A DNA stretch of 60,599 bases from Sabulicella rubraurantiaca (GCF_017355885.1 NZ_JAFEUU010000018.1:1-60599); one strand, 5' to 3'; shown: positions 51,292 through 59,990, numbered from the stretch's first letter. Numbers and translations are program-made. Notes: generated from the sequence alone by a model not told the origin.

Positions 51292-51420
51292 GGCTGGGCT
51301 GAAAATCCAGGCGCCATCCACAACGAGGCGGAAGCGCGGGCCATGCCGGGCATGCACTCCATCCGCCGCCTGTCCGGCGCCATGGCCATCATGACGCCCG
51401 GCCTGTGAGGCGCCATTTTT

Positions 51421-51446
51421 CTTGTTGATTTAGCTAAATCGACAAG
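51421..51446. promoter_or_regulatory. 26-bp MarR-type palindrome next to the marR start
   Basis: CTTGTTGATTTAG (51421-51433) and CTAAATCGACAAG (51434-51446) pair as inverted halves with a single mismatch. The ATG of the MarR-family gene begins two bases later, so a bound dimer would block both transcription and ribosome access. The AT-rich core contrasts with the surrounding GC-rich DNA. Confidence 0.75.
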
Positions 51447-51448
51447 CA

Positions 51449-51985
51449 ATGATCCAAGGCATGGAGCCAGCCCCCACTGTATCGCGCCCAGCTCTGATGC
51501 CCGATGGGACCGACGCGGCATTCCGCGCCATGGTTCACGACACGCTCGCCTTCGCGGCGCGGATCGAGGAGGTCCGGCGCCTATTTGGCGAGCTGATCGA
51601 CCTGTCCGCTTCCTCGTACACGCTGTTGATCACCGTGCGTCACCTCCAGAAGCAGGACGGCGTGAGCGTCAGCGAGGCGGCGACGCACCTGCATCTATCC
51701 GGCTCCGCCGTGACGATCGAGGCGAACCGCCTGTCGAAGCTCGGGTTGGTGACGCGTCATCCTGACCCGCAGGACCGGCGGCGCGTGCTGCTCCGCGTCA
51801 CGCCCTTGGCGGAGGCGCGTCTGCGCCAGCTCGCGCCGGTGCAGGCACAGGCGAATGACGCGCTCTTTGCCTGCCTGGATGCGGAGGGCTTCCGCCGCTT
51901 CGCCGGCACGATGCGTGGCCTGGTCGGCTGCGCGGAAGATGCACTGGGCATTCTGGAACATGCCACGCGCCGCAAGGCCGGATGA
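51449..51985 (+). CDS. MarR-family transcriptional regulator
   Basis: A 178-residue winged-helix protein. The DNA-binding domain spans about 55-120 (YTLLITVRHLQ, VSEAATHLHLSGSAVTIEAN and the wing HPDPQDRRRVLLRVT). Such regulators sense aromatic or phenolic ligands. A start at 51461 (MEPAPTV) is an alternative. Its stop overlaps an ATG of the next frame, and an HpaB-type monooxygenase follows directly, so they form one operon, most likely self-repressed through the adjacent palindrome. Confidence 0.9.
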   Translation: MIQGMEPAPTVSRPALMPDGTDAAFRAMVHDTLAFAARIEEVRRLFGELIDLSASSYTLLITVRHLQKQDGVSVSEAATHLHLSGSAVTIEANRLSKLGLVTRHPDPQDRRRVLLRVTPLAEARLRQLAPVQAQANDALFACLDAEGFRRFAGTMRGLVGCAEDALGILEHATRRKAG

Positions 51986-51999
51986 AGGAGGACACGGAG

Positions 52000-53487
52000 A
52001 TGAACGTGAAGACCGGCGCGGAGCACCGCGCGTCACTGCGCGACGGGCGCGACATCCGCATCGAGGGCCGCCGCGTTGCCGACGTGACGGAGGATCCTGC
52101 CTTTCGCGGCGCCGTCGCCTCGGGCTGCGCGCTGTATGACGCACAATCCGCCCCCGAAGCCGTGGAGCGCCTGACCTATGAGGTTCCTGGCCTCGGCGGC
52201 CGCCGCGCCAACCGTGCCTGGCAGGCACCACGGAGCTATGCCGAATTGGTGACGCGTCGCGAGGCGCTGGAGGAATGGGCGGAGGGCCATGTCGGCTTCA
52301 TCGGCCGCTCGCCCGATCACGTCGCCTCCTGCCTGGTCGGGATGGAAATGGATCCGGCCCCGTTCGAGGCGCATGACCTGAAGCGCGCGGGCGCGCTGCG
52401 CGACTACGTGGCATTCGCCCGCGCGAAGGACCTGTTCCTCACCTATGTCATCATCAACCCGCAGGCTGACCGCTCGAAGCAGGCCAGCCAGCAGAGCAAC
52501 CCCGACCTTGCCCTGCACATCGTGGATGAGGACCATGAGGGGATCACGGTGCGCGGCGGGAAGATGCTCGCCACCTCCTCGGTCATGGCAAACGAGATCT
52601 TCGTTTCCACCATCCAGCCCATGGCGCCGGGCGATGAGCGCCATGCCGTCTGCTTCGCCATTCCTGTTGCAACGAGGGGCCTGCGTCTGCTGTCGCGCAA
52701 GTCCTATGAGGCCGCCGCCGGTCATCCGTTCGATGCGCCGCTCGCCTCCCGCTTCGACGAGAACGACGCCGTCGCCTATTTCGATGAGGTGAAGGTGCCG
52801 TGGGAGCGCGTCTTCGCCACGCGCGACCTGCGCATCATGCAGGCCATGTGGCACGAGACGCCGGCCCACGTCCTGCAGAACTACCAGTGCCAGATCCGCC
52901 TGCTGGTGAAGATGCGCTTTCTGGCCGGCATCGCCCGTCGCACTGCCGAGATCAACGGCACCATCGGGATGCCCCCGGTGCGGGACACGCTGGGCCAGCT
53001 CGCCGCCGAGGTGGGCATGGTGGAGGGATTGCTGCGCGGCATGGAGGCGAAGGGGCGGATGCACAACGGCTTCTTCGTTCCGGACCGCACCCTGCTCTAC
53101 TCCGCCCAGGTGCTGACGCAGCAGCTCTATCCGCGCTTCGTGGACACGCTGCGCGAGCTGGCGGGCGGCGGCCTCATCATGCTGCCCTCCTCCGCGGCCG
53201 ACTATGGCGACGCCCAGATCGCGCACGACATCGCGGCGACGCAATGCTCCTCGGTGGCCGGGCCGATGGAGCGGGTGAAGTTCTTCAAGCTGGCCTGGGA
53301 CGCGGTGGGGAGCGAGTTCGCATCGCGCCACGTGCAGTACGAGAAGTTCTATGCCGGCGCGCAGTTCGTCACGCGTGGCCACTCCTTCCGGACTTTCGAT
53401 TGGACGCGCTCCTCCGCGGCCGTGGACCGCATCTTGGGGGAGACGCCGGAGCCGGTTCCCGCCACCATGCCGATCGCGGCCGAATAG
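52000..53487 (+). CDS. HpaB-type FADH2-dependent monooxygenase
   Basis: A 495-residue protein of the 4-hydroxyphenylacetate 3-monooxygenase oxygenase (HpaB/PvcC) family: N-terminal HpaB domain (ASLRDGRDIRIEGRRVADV) and the central acyl-CoA-dehydrogenase-like core (VRGGKMLATSSVMANEIF, FFKLAWDAVGSEFASRHVQYEKFYAG). The family hydroxylates phenols or other rings using reduced FAD supplied by a separate HpaC-like reductase; none is present in the window. The ATG at 52000 has AAGGAGG 8 bases upstream. An overlapping ATG at 51982 is an alternative. It follows the MarR gene and precedes a cupin. Confidence 0.9.
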   Translation: MNVKTGAEHRASLRDGRDIRIEGRRVADVTEDPAFRGAVASGCALYDAQSAPEAVERLTYEVPGLGGRRANRAWQAPRSYAELVTRREALEEWAEGHVGFIGRSPDHVASCLVGMEMDPAPFEAHDLKRAGALRDYVAFARAKDLFLTYVIINPQADRSKQASQQSNPDLALHIVDEDHEGITVRGGKMLATSSVMANEIFVSTIQPMAPGDERHAVCFAIPVATRGLRLLSRKSYEAAAGHPFDAPLASRFDENDAVAYFDEVKVPWERVFATRDLRIMQAMWHETPAHVLQNYQCQIRLLVKMRFLAGIARRTAEINGTIGMPPVRDTLGQLAAEVGMVEGLLRGMEAKGRMHNGFFVPDRTLLYSAQVLTQQLYPRFVDTLRELAGGGLIMLPSSAADYGDAQIAHDIAATQCSSVAGPMERVKFFKLAWDAVGSEFASRHVQYEKFYAGAQFVTRGHSFRTFDWTRSSAAVDRILGETPEPVPATMPIAAE

Positions 53488-53497
53488 GACAGCATGC

Positions 53498-53878
53498 ATG
53501 GCCATCAACAAGGCACACCTCGAGTTCCACACGCTCGATCTGGAATCGGGATGGGAGGTGCCGCCGGGCTATCCGGCCGGCATCCAGCAAAAGATCCTTG
53601 CCGGCACGCTCGACGAGGCCAACAAGCGTGGCTGCCGCACCCGGCTCCTGCGCTTCGCCCCCGGTGCCTTCACCACGGCGCCATTCGTGCACGATTACTG
53701 GGAGGAGGTCCTCCTGGTGAGCGGCGACCTTTGGGTGGGCAATGACGCCGATGGCAAGGGCGGGACGAAATTCCCGCCGATGACCTACGCGTCCCGCCCG
53801 CCCGGGGCCTGGCACGGGCCTTTCCGGAGCGATGGCGGCTGCATTCTCTATGAAAGCCACACCTACGACCCCGCCTGA
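53498..53878 (+). CDS. ChrR-like cupin (copy 1)
   Basis: A 126-residue cupin with His/Glu metal-site candidates in FVHDYWEEVLLVSGDL and RPPGAWHGPFRSD. It is very similar to the cupin at 57531 (shared GYPAGI, QKILAG, NKRG, RTRLLRF, FTTAPFVHDYWEEV). It starts 10 bp after the HpaB-type gene, and a strong terminator follows. It may catalyse a step on the hydroxylated product or act as a metal-dependent hydrolase. The family has no defined reaction here. Confidence 0.83.
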   Translation: MAINKAHLEFHTLDLESGWEVPPGYPAGIQQKILAGTLDEANKRGCRTRLLRFAPGAFTTAPFVHDYWEEVLLVSGDLWVGNDADGKGGTKFPPMTYASRPPGAWHGPFRSDGGCILYESHTYDPA

Positions 53879-53936
53879 CAGCAGGATCGCGGGGCACTGA
53901 CATCTTCGGTTGCCGGACGTCCCGATCCGGTGACGT

Positions 53937-53959
53937 TGGCCGCTCTGCGGCCAGATTTT
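53937..53959 (+). terminator. intrinsic terminator of the MarR/HpaB/cupin operon
   Basis: TGGCCGC, loop TCT and GCGGCCA form a perfect seven-bp stem followed by GATTTTC. It ends the three-gene operon 60-80 bp after the cupin, so the next receptor gene needs its own promoter. Confidence 0.7.
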
Positions 53960-54041
53960 CCGAGGCGGGCTATGGAGCCTGTCCCGAGTGGGAAGCCAGC
54001 ACGCGGCGAAAGACCGCGAGTATTCGAGAGAGGAAGTTCCG

Positions 54042-55256
54042 ATGAAGCGTTCCATCCTGGCCGCCCTGCTGGGCGGCGCACTGGGCCTGGCAGGCACGGC
54101 GCAGGCGCAGGTCTCCGACAATGCCGTCCGCATTGGCGTGATGAACGACCAGTCCGGCCTGTTCGCCGACCTGGCCGGGCCGGGTTCGGTCGAGGCTGCA
54201 CGCATGGCGGTGGCCGATTTCGGCGGCACGGTGCTGGGGCGCCCGATCGAGGTGGTCGCCGGCGACCACCAGAACCGCGCCGATGTCGGCTCGGCCCTGG
54301 CTCGGCGCTGGTACGACAATGACCGCGTGGACGTCATCATGGACATCCCCAATAGCGGCGTGGCGCTGGCGGTGCAGGGCGTGGCGCGCGAGAAGCAGCG
54401 TCTCGTGATCTTCTCCTCGGCTGCCGTGTCGGATCTCACCGGGCGTGCCTGCTCGCCCTACGGCATCCAGTGGACCTTCGACAGCTACGCGCTCGCGCGC
54501 TCCACCGCGACGGCGGTGATGAGGCGCGGCGGCGATTCCTGGTTCTTCCTCACCGTGGACTATGCGCTGGGCCACACTTTCGAGCGTGACGTGGGCCAGG
54601 TGGTGCAGGCGGGGAATGGCCGGGTGGCGGGTGCGGTGCGCCATCCGCTGAACACGGCCGACTTCTCCTCCTACCTGCTCCAGGCGCAGGCCAGCCGGGC
54701 GCGGGTCCTGGCCTTCGCCAATGCAGGCGGTGACCTGTCGAACAGCATCAAGCAGGCTGCCGAGTTCGGCCTGTTCCGTCGCATGACGCCGACCGCGATC
54801 ATGGCCTTCCTGACCGACATTCACGCCATCGGCCTCCCGACCGCCCAGGGCCTTCAGCTCACCGAGAGCTTCTACTGGGACATGAACGAGGAGGCGCGCG
54901 CCTGGTCCCAGCGCTTCTTCGCCGCGCGCGGGCGGATGCCGACCATGCCGCAGGCGGGCGTGTACACGGCGACGATGCACTATCTGCGCGCCGTGCAGGC
55001 GGCGGGGACGGACGACGCGCTGAAGGTGGCCGAGCAGATGCGCGCCATGCCGATCAACGACTTCATGACGCAGAACGGTCGGGTGCGTGAGGACGGGCGC
55101 GTTCTGCGCGACTTCTACCTGTTCCAGGTGAAGGCACCGGCGGAGAGCCGCGGGCCATGGGATCTCTACCGCCTCGTCGCCACCGTCCCGGCGGCCGACG
55201 CGGCGCGCCCGCTGGCCGAGGGCGGCTGCGCCCACCTCAGCCAAAATCCTGGCTGA
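54042..55256 (+). CDS. branched-chain amino-acid-type ABC receptor, orphan (copy 3)
   Basis: A 404-residue receptor with a Sec signal (KRSILAALLGGALGLAGTAQA) and mature start VSDNAVRIGVMNDQSGLFA. It is a close paralogue of the receptor at 21732 (shared DFSSYLLQAQASRA, FYWDMNEEARA, ETC-type loops). GAGAGGAAG precedes the ATG at 54042. There is no transporter partner in the window. It stands between two monooxygenase operons and probably feeds the same pathway. Confidence 0.9.
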   Translation: MKRSILAALLGGALGLAGTAQAQVSDNAVRIGVMNDQSGLFADLAGPGSVEAARMAVADFGGTVLGRPIEVVAGDHQNRADVGSALARRWYDNDRVDVIMDIPNSGVALAVQGVAREKQRLVIFSSAAVSDLTGRACSPYGIQWTFDSYALARSTATAVMRRGGDSWFFLTVDYALGHTFERDVGQVVQAGNGRVAGAVRHPLNTADFSSYLLQAQASRARVLAFANAGGDLSNSIKQAAEFGLFRRMTPTAIMAFLTDIHAIGLPTAQGLQLTESFYWDMNEEARAWSQRFFAARGRMPTMPQAGVYTATMHYLRAVQAAGTDDALKVAEQMRAMPINDFMTQNGRVREDGRVLRDFYLFQVKAPAESRGPWDLYRLVATVPAADAARPLAEGGCAHLSQNPG

Positions 55257-55466
55257 AGCAGCGCTCCGCGGCAAAGGGGCGGAGGGGCTACCCTCCTCCT
55301 CGTGCCGCGCGGGACACGCGGAAGTGCAGTTCCCCGTGCGCCCGCCTTTCACCTGCGCGGTTGGCGTCCCGTAGCCAGCACGCCGCGCCCCAGCGTCGTC
55401 TCGTATCCCTCAAGCAGCATGGAATTTACGCGACCGGGAACGGAGGCCCCGGTCTAGTCGCCCAGA

Positions 55467-55493
55467 TCTGAAATATCACTGTGAAATTTCAGA
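55467..55493. promoter_or_regulatory. 27-bp near-perfect palindrome upstream of the FAD monooxygenase operon
   Basis: TCTGAAAT at 55467-55474 and ATTTCAGA at 55486-55493 are exact inverse arms. The inner bases TCAC-t-GTGA are also paired, giving 12 of 13 matches around the central T. The site lies about 120 bp before the monooxygenase start in a 356-bp gap that holds no gene. The GntR-family regulator ending this cluster (59232) is the obvious candidate to bind it. Confidence 0.7.
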
Positions 55494-55612
55494 CTTGCAC
55501 GCCCGGCCACTCTGTGTGCAGCATCCGGCCCCGGCGGCGGGCCTCATGACGTCTCATGCGTCACACGCGCCGTGGCGCGGCCTTTGGGGCCATGAGAAGG
55601 AGACTCGAGACG

Positions 55613-56803
55613 ATGCGCGCACCCGAACCTGTTCTTGTCGTGGGCGCGGGCCCTGTTGGCCTCGTCGCCGCTGCCGAGCTGGTTCGTCACGGCGTGCCCG
55701 TCCAGGTGCTGGAGGCCGGGCCGGAACTCTCAGGCGAGATGAGGGGCTCCACCTTTCACGCCCCGACGCTCGACATGCTGGACGACCTCGGTGCCGCCAA
55801 GGCCATGATCGAGCAGGGCATCGTCGCCCCGCACATGCAGTATCGCAGCCGCGACCAGGGCATCATTGCCGCCTTCGATTTCGGCGTGCTCGCCGACGTC
55901 ACGCGCCATCCCTTCCGCCTGCAATGCGAGCAGTTCAAGCTCACCCGCATCCTCCATGACCTGCTGCGTGACAAGCCGGGCTTCTCCATCCGCTTCGATG
56001 CCCGCGTCAGCGGCTGCGTCTCGCATGGCGATTCGGTGGAGGTGACCCTCGATGACGGCGAGCGCATCGCCGGCTCCTACGTGATCGGCGCGGATGGCGC
56101 CCGCAGCCCCATCCGCAAATCGTCCGGCATCGAGTTCGAGGGCTTCACATGGCCCGAGCGCTTCCTCGTGCTCTCCACGCCCTTCGACTTTGCCGAGATC
56201 ATCCCGGACCTCGCCGACGTGTCCTACTACGCCGACCCGGAGGAATGGTTCTTCCTCCTGAAGGTGCCGGGCGTCTGGCGCGCCATGTTCCCCGTCCCGG
56301 CCGAGGTGCCGGACGAGGAAACCCTGACCGACGCCTATGCGCGCGCGCGCTTCGCCCGGATCGTCGCGGGGCGGGACGACTACCCCACCCGGCATCGCAC
56401 CCTGTACCGCGTGCACCAGCGCGTGGCGAAGACCTTCCGCCAGGGGCGCGTGCTACTGGCCGGCGATGCCGCGCACATCAACAACCCGCTCGGCGGCATG
56501 GGGTTGAACGGCGGCGTGCACGACGCCTTCAACCTGGCGGCCAAGCTCGCCCAGGTCTGGCATGGCGAGGCGGAGGAAACCCTGCTCGATCTCTATGACC
56601 GTCAGCGTCGCGGCGTCACGGTGGAGCACGTGCAGCGCCAGACCATCGCCAACAAGCAGAACCTGGAGGCCAAGGAGCCGGAAGCGCAGCGTGCCTTCCG
56701 CGAGCGGATGGCGGATACCGCTGCCGATCCCGCCAAGGCTCATGCCTATCTGCTGGGTGTCTCCATGATCAACAGCCTGCGCCGCGCGGCTGAGATCGCC
56801 TGA
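55613..56803 (+). CDS. FAD-dependent aromatic hydroxylase (PheA/TfdB-type)
   Basis: A 396-residue flavoprotein monooxygenase of the PHBH/PheA class. FAD motifs are VVGAGPVGLVAAAELVRHG near the N-terminus, the DG motif VIGADGARSPIRK and the GD motif LLAGDAAHINNPLGGMGLNGG. It lacks the C-terminal thioredoxin-like domain of some phenol hydroxylases. It uses NAD(P)H directly. A start at 55592 is an alternative. It begins an operon with DUF2848 and a cupin, 23 bp and 14 bp apart. Confidence 0.9.
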   Translation: MRAPEPVLVVGAGPVGLVAAAELVRHGVPVQVLEAGPELSGEMRGSTFHAPTLDMLDDLGAAKAMIEQGIVAPHMQYRSRDQGIIAAFDFGVLADVTRHPFRLQCEQFKLTRILHDLLRDKPGFSIRFDARVSGCVSHGDSVEVTLDDGERIAGSYVIGADGARSPIRKSSGIEFEGFTWPERFLVLSTPFDFAEIIPDLADVSYYADPEEWFFLLKVPGVWRAMFPVPAEVPDEETLTDAYARARFARIVAGRDDYPTRHRTLYRVHQRVAKTFRQGRVLLAGDAAHINNPLGGMGLNGGVHDAFNLAAKLAQVWHGEAEETLLDLYDRQRRGVTVEHVQRQTIANKQNLEAKEPEAQRAFRERMADTAADPAKAHAYLLGVSMINSLRRAAEIA

Positions 56804-56826
56804 GAAGCGGCGGGGAGAAGCACAAA

Positions 56827-57516
56827 ATGATTGAGTTGACCTTCGACTTCCAGACCGGCGGAACGACGGAGCGCCGCCGCATCGCGCTGCGCGATCTGGT
56901 GATTGCCGGCTGGACGGGCCGCGACCCCCACAAGGTGCAGGAGCATATCGAGGAGCTGGCCGCCCTCGGCGTCGCCCCGCCCCCCAGCACGCCCTGCTTC
57001 TATCGTGCCGGGCTGGAGACGCTGACCACCAATCCGGAAGTCGATTGCCTGGGCAGCGGATCGAGCGGCGAGGCGGAGTTCGTCATCGTTGTCGATGAAG
57101 CGGGCAAGTGGTGGGTCGGGCTCGGCTCGGACCACACGGATCGCGAGGTGGAGAGCTACTCCATCAGCGTCTCCAAGCAGATGTGCCCCAAGCCCGTCGC
57201 GCCTCTCCTTTGGGCCTTCGACGATGTCGGGGATCATTGGGACAGCCTCCAGCTGCGCGCCTGGGTCCGGGAGGAAGCGGGCTGGGTATCGTACCAGGAG
57301 GGCAGCGTCGCCGCGATGCGCGACCCGCGCGACACCGTGGCCGCGCATGAGGCCCAGGGCCGCGGCGCGCTCGGCGCCGGGACGCTGATGTTCGGCGGCA
57401 CGCTGCCGGCGATCGGCGGCATCCGTCCGCGTCAGGAATTCCGGATGGAACTGCGCGACCCCGTTCTCGGGCGCGCCATCACCCACGAGTACACGGCCCG
57501 CTGGCTGGCCGCGTAG
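56827..57516 (+). CDS. DUF2848-family protein (fumarylacetoacetase-like fold)
   Basis: A 229-residue protein with the DUF2848 pattern: LVIAGWTGRDPHKVQEHIEEL, the middle GSGSSGEAEFVIVVDEAG and GLGSDHTDREVE. The acidic/His residues there may bind a metal, as in fumarylacetoacetate hydrolases. DUF2848 has no established reaction that I know. Because it lies between a ring hydroxylase and a cupin, carbon-carbon bond hydrolysis or decarboxylation of a ring-opened product is a reasonable guess. Confidence 0.83.
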   Translation: MIELTFDFQTGGTTERRRIALRDLVIAGWTGRDPHKVQEHIEELAALGVAPPPSTPCFYRAGLETLTTNPEVDCLGSGSSGEAEFVIVVDEAGKWWVGLGSDHTDREVESYSISVSKQMCPKPVAPLLWAFDDVGDHWDSLQLRAWVREEAGWVSYQEGSVAAMRDPRDTVAAHEAQGRGALGAGTLMFGGTLPAIGGIRPRQEFRMELRDPVLGRAITHEYTARWLAA

Positions 57517-57530
57517 GACGGAGACAGATC

Positions 57531-57917
57531 ATGCCGATCACCAAGGAGCATCTCGAGTTCCACGTCCCGGATACGGGCACGGGCTGGGAAGTGCCGAAGG
57601 GATATCCCGCGGGCATCGAGCAGAAGATCCTGGCTGGCAGCCTGGACGAGGAGAACAAGCGCGGCCACCGCACGCGCCTGCTGCGCTTCCAGCCCGGCGA
57701 GTTCACCACCGCGCCCTTCGTGCATGATTACTGGGAAGAGGTGTGGCTGGTTTCCGGTGACCTGATCGTCGGCAACGACGCCCAAGGCAATGGCGGCGAG
57801 AGCTTCGACCGTTCCGCCTACGCCTGCCGTCCGCCAGGCGCCTATCACGGCCCCTTCAAGTCGGAGACGGGCTGCACCCTGCTCGAGATCCACTACTACG
57901 ACGAGACGCCGAAGTGA
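57531..57917 (+). CDS. ChrR-like cupin (copy 2)
   Basis: A 128-residue paralogue of the cupin at 53498, with the same His/Glu candidates (FVHDYWEEVWLVSGDL, RPPGAYHGPFKSE). It starts 14 bp after the DUF2848 gene, with GGACGGAG upstream. A duplicate enzyme placed after each of the two monooxygenases suggests that each branch needs the same type of step. A 185-bp gap without a clear feature follows before the TctC gene. Confidence 0.83.
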   Translation: MPITKEHLEFHVPDTGTGWEVPKGYPAGIEQKILAGSLDEENKRGHRTRLLRFQPGEFTTAPFVHDYWEEVWLVSGDLIVGNDAQGNGGESFDRSAYACRPPGAYHGPFKSETGCTLLEIHYYDETPK

Positions 57918-58102
57918 GCATCGCCGCTGCCTTGAACTCCAAGACCTCGCGAGTGGCTTCGGCTGACTGAGCGGGCGGCCCGCGTCCCATTCGCAGGCCC
58001 AGTCCTGATGTCCACCGGAACGCCAGTCACACGCGGCCGTCTTCAAGGGACCGGCAGAGTCCCGCGACGGCAACAACTCATGCTTCGCAAGGAGGCGAGA
58101 CG

Positions 58103-59119
58103 ATGTTGCATTCGACCAAAGGCCAAACGAGACCCTGGAAGGCGGCTCGCGGGCTGGCAAAGGCCCTTACGGTCCTGGCAGTGGTAGCCGGCGCCGGTCC
58201 GGTTCAGGCACAGGCGCCCGGCAACTGGCCCGACCGGCCCATCCGCGTGGTGGTTCCATTCGCGCCGGGCGGCATGACGGACAGCGTCGGGCGCCTGAGC
58301 GCAGAATGGCTCAGCAGGTCGCTCGGCCAGCCCGCGCCGGTCGAGAACCGCAGCGGTGCCAATGGCGCCATCGCGGCCGAGGCCGTCGCGCGCAGCGCGC
58401 CCGACGGTTACACGCTGTTCACGGCGAGCGCTTCGCAGATGGTGATGCTTCCCGCCCTCACCCGGCTGAGCTTCAATCCGGCGACTGACTTCGCTCCGGT
58501 TTCCATCGTGGCCAGCAACCCGATGGTGATCGCGGTCAGCAGTGCGCTGAACGTTACGACGCTGGAGGAATTCGTTGCCCTGGCCAAATCCCGTCCGGGC
58601 CAGTTGGATTATTCCTCCGCCGGCAACGGCTCTTCCACCCATCTCGCCATGGCGCTGCTGATGCAGCGGGCGGGAATCGACATGCAGCACGTGACGTATC
58701 GCGGCGGTGCACCGGCTATGCAGGCCCTGCTGGCGGGAGAGGTCGCGGCCTATTTCGGCAATCCGTCGGACATGATCCCGCATCTGCAAGGCGGCCGCAT
58801 CCGCGTGCTCGCCGTAGCGGGCGCGGAACGGCTTGCCAGCCTGCCTGATGTGCCGACGGTGGCGGAGAGCGGCTATCCTGGCTTCCGCGCGGAAACCTGG
58901 AACGGGATCGCCGCTCCGGCCGGGACCCCCGCGCCCATCGTGAACCGCATGGCTGCGGCCCTGGGCAATGCCTGTGCCGATTCCCAGTTCCGCGCGTCCC
59001 TAGAGCGCCTGGGCACCACCCCGGTCTGCAGCACGCCGGAGGCCTTTGCCGAGGCGATGCGCCGTGACGCGCCTCTCTGGCAGGAGGCGGTGCGCGTCTC
59101 GGGCGCCAAGCTGGACTGA
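58103..59119 (+). CDS. TctC/Bug-type periplasmic solute receptor 5
   Basis: A 338-residue receptor with signal (ALTVLAVVAGAGPVQAQA) and hallmarks RPIRVVVPFAPGGMTD, VENRSGANGAIAAEA and HVTYRGGAPAMQALLAGEV. AAGGAGG precedes the ATG. It follows the oxygenase/DUF2848/cupin operon and precedes the GntR regulator by 112 bp. It is an orphan without TctAB. Confidence 0.9.
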   Translation: MLHSTKGQTRPWKAARGLAKALTVLAVVAGAGPVQAQAPGNWPDRPIRVVVPFAPGGMTDSVGRLSAEWLSRSLGQPAPVENRSGANGAIAAEAVARSAPDGYTLFTASASQMVMLPALTRLSFNPATDFAPVSIVASNPMVIAVSSALNVTTLEEFVALAKSRPGQLDYSSAGNGSSTHLAMALLMQRAGIDMQHVTYRGGAPAMQALLAGEVAAYFGNPSDMIPHLQGGRIRVLAVAGAERLASLPDVPTVAESGYPGFRAETWNGIAAPAGTPAPIVNRMAAALGNACADSQFRASLERLGTTPVCSTPEAFAEAMRRDAPLWQEAVRVSGAKLD

Positions 59120-59231
59120 ACACCTGGCCGGCCGGGAGACCGTCGCGCCAAGCCCGTCCGACGGAAGCTTGGCGGGCCAACCCGGCCGCCGCAAAACTGA
59201 TGCGCAGAGACAAAGGGAGGAAGGCGAGACG

Positions 59232-59951
59232 ATGCGCGCCCCGGCGACGAAGACCGACCGCTGGCTGGCCCGCGCCGCGGGCTCAACGCCGAGTGGCTAC
59301 CTGAAGCACGCACCTGCCGTACCGCTCAAGGATCAAGCCTATGAGATCATTCGGCATCACATCATCACCTGTCGCTTCGCGCCGGGAGAGAAGCTGAACG
59401 AGGCGCAGGTCGCCGACTCGCTCGGCCTCAGCCGCATGCCGGTCCGCCATGCGCTCGCGCGGCTGCGGCTGGAGGGGCTGATCACGATCCGGCCGAGGAA
59501 GGGCATCGAAGTTCGCCCGATCGATCCAGCGGAGCTGCTAAAGATCATCGAGGCGCGCACTGTGAACGAGTGCCACGCCGTGCGTCTTGCCGCGGCTCGC
59601 TTCAGCCCCGAAGACATCGCCGCCATGGACGGCATGCTTCGCGACACGGAAGCGGCGTTGGAACAGCATGACACGGAGGCGCTGATGCTGCTGGACACCG
59701 CCTTCCACGCGCTGATCGCACGCGCCTCAGGCAATGAAGTCTTTGCGGAGATCCTCGGCAATCTGCACGATCGGGCGGTCCGCTTTTGGTTCATCTCCCT
59801 GGATGAGCCGAATCATCAGAGAAGCGTGCTTCAGGAGCATCTCGAGATCCGGAACGCTCTGGCTGCGCGCAATGCGGATGAGGCAAGCGCGGCCATGGAG
59901 CGCCACATCGCCGCATTCCGCCGAAATGTCACGCATCTGATTGGGCAGTGA
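59232..59951 (+). CDS. GntR-family regulator with FCD domain
   Basis: A 239-residue FadR-type regulator. The winged helix lies at about 33-95 (KDQAYEIIRHHIITCRFAPG, DSLGLSRMPVRHALARLRLEG) and the all-helical FCD effector domain at about 105-232 (His and Asp metal-site residues in DTAFHALIARASGN and MERHIAAFRR). GGGAGGAAGG precedes the ATG at 59232. It is the last gene of the catabolic cluster and probably represses it through the palindrome at 55467. Confidence 0.9.
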   Translation: MRAPATKTDRWLARAAGSTPSGYLKHAPAVPLKDQAYEIIRHHIITCRFAPGEKLNEAQVADSLGLSRMPVRHALARLRLEGLITIRPRKGIEVRPIDPAELLKIIEARTVNECHAVRLAAARFSPEDIAAMDGMLRDTEAALEQHDTEALMLLDTAFHALIARASGNEVFAEILGNLHDRAVRFWFISLDEPNHQRSVLQEHLEIRNALAARNADEASAAMERHIAAFRRNVTHLIGQ

Positions 59952-59990
59952 CGTTCACCTCGCCCTTGGAATGTCCGCGGGAAAATGACT

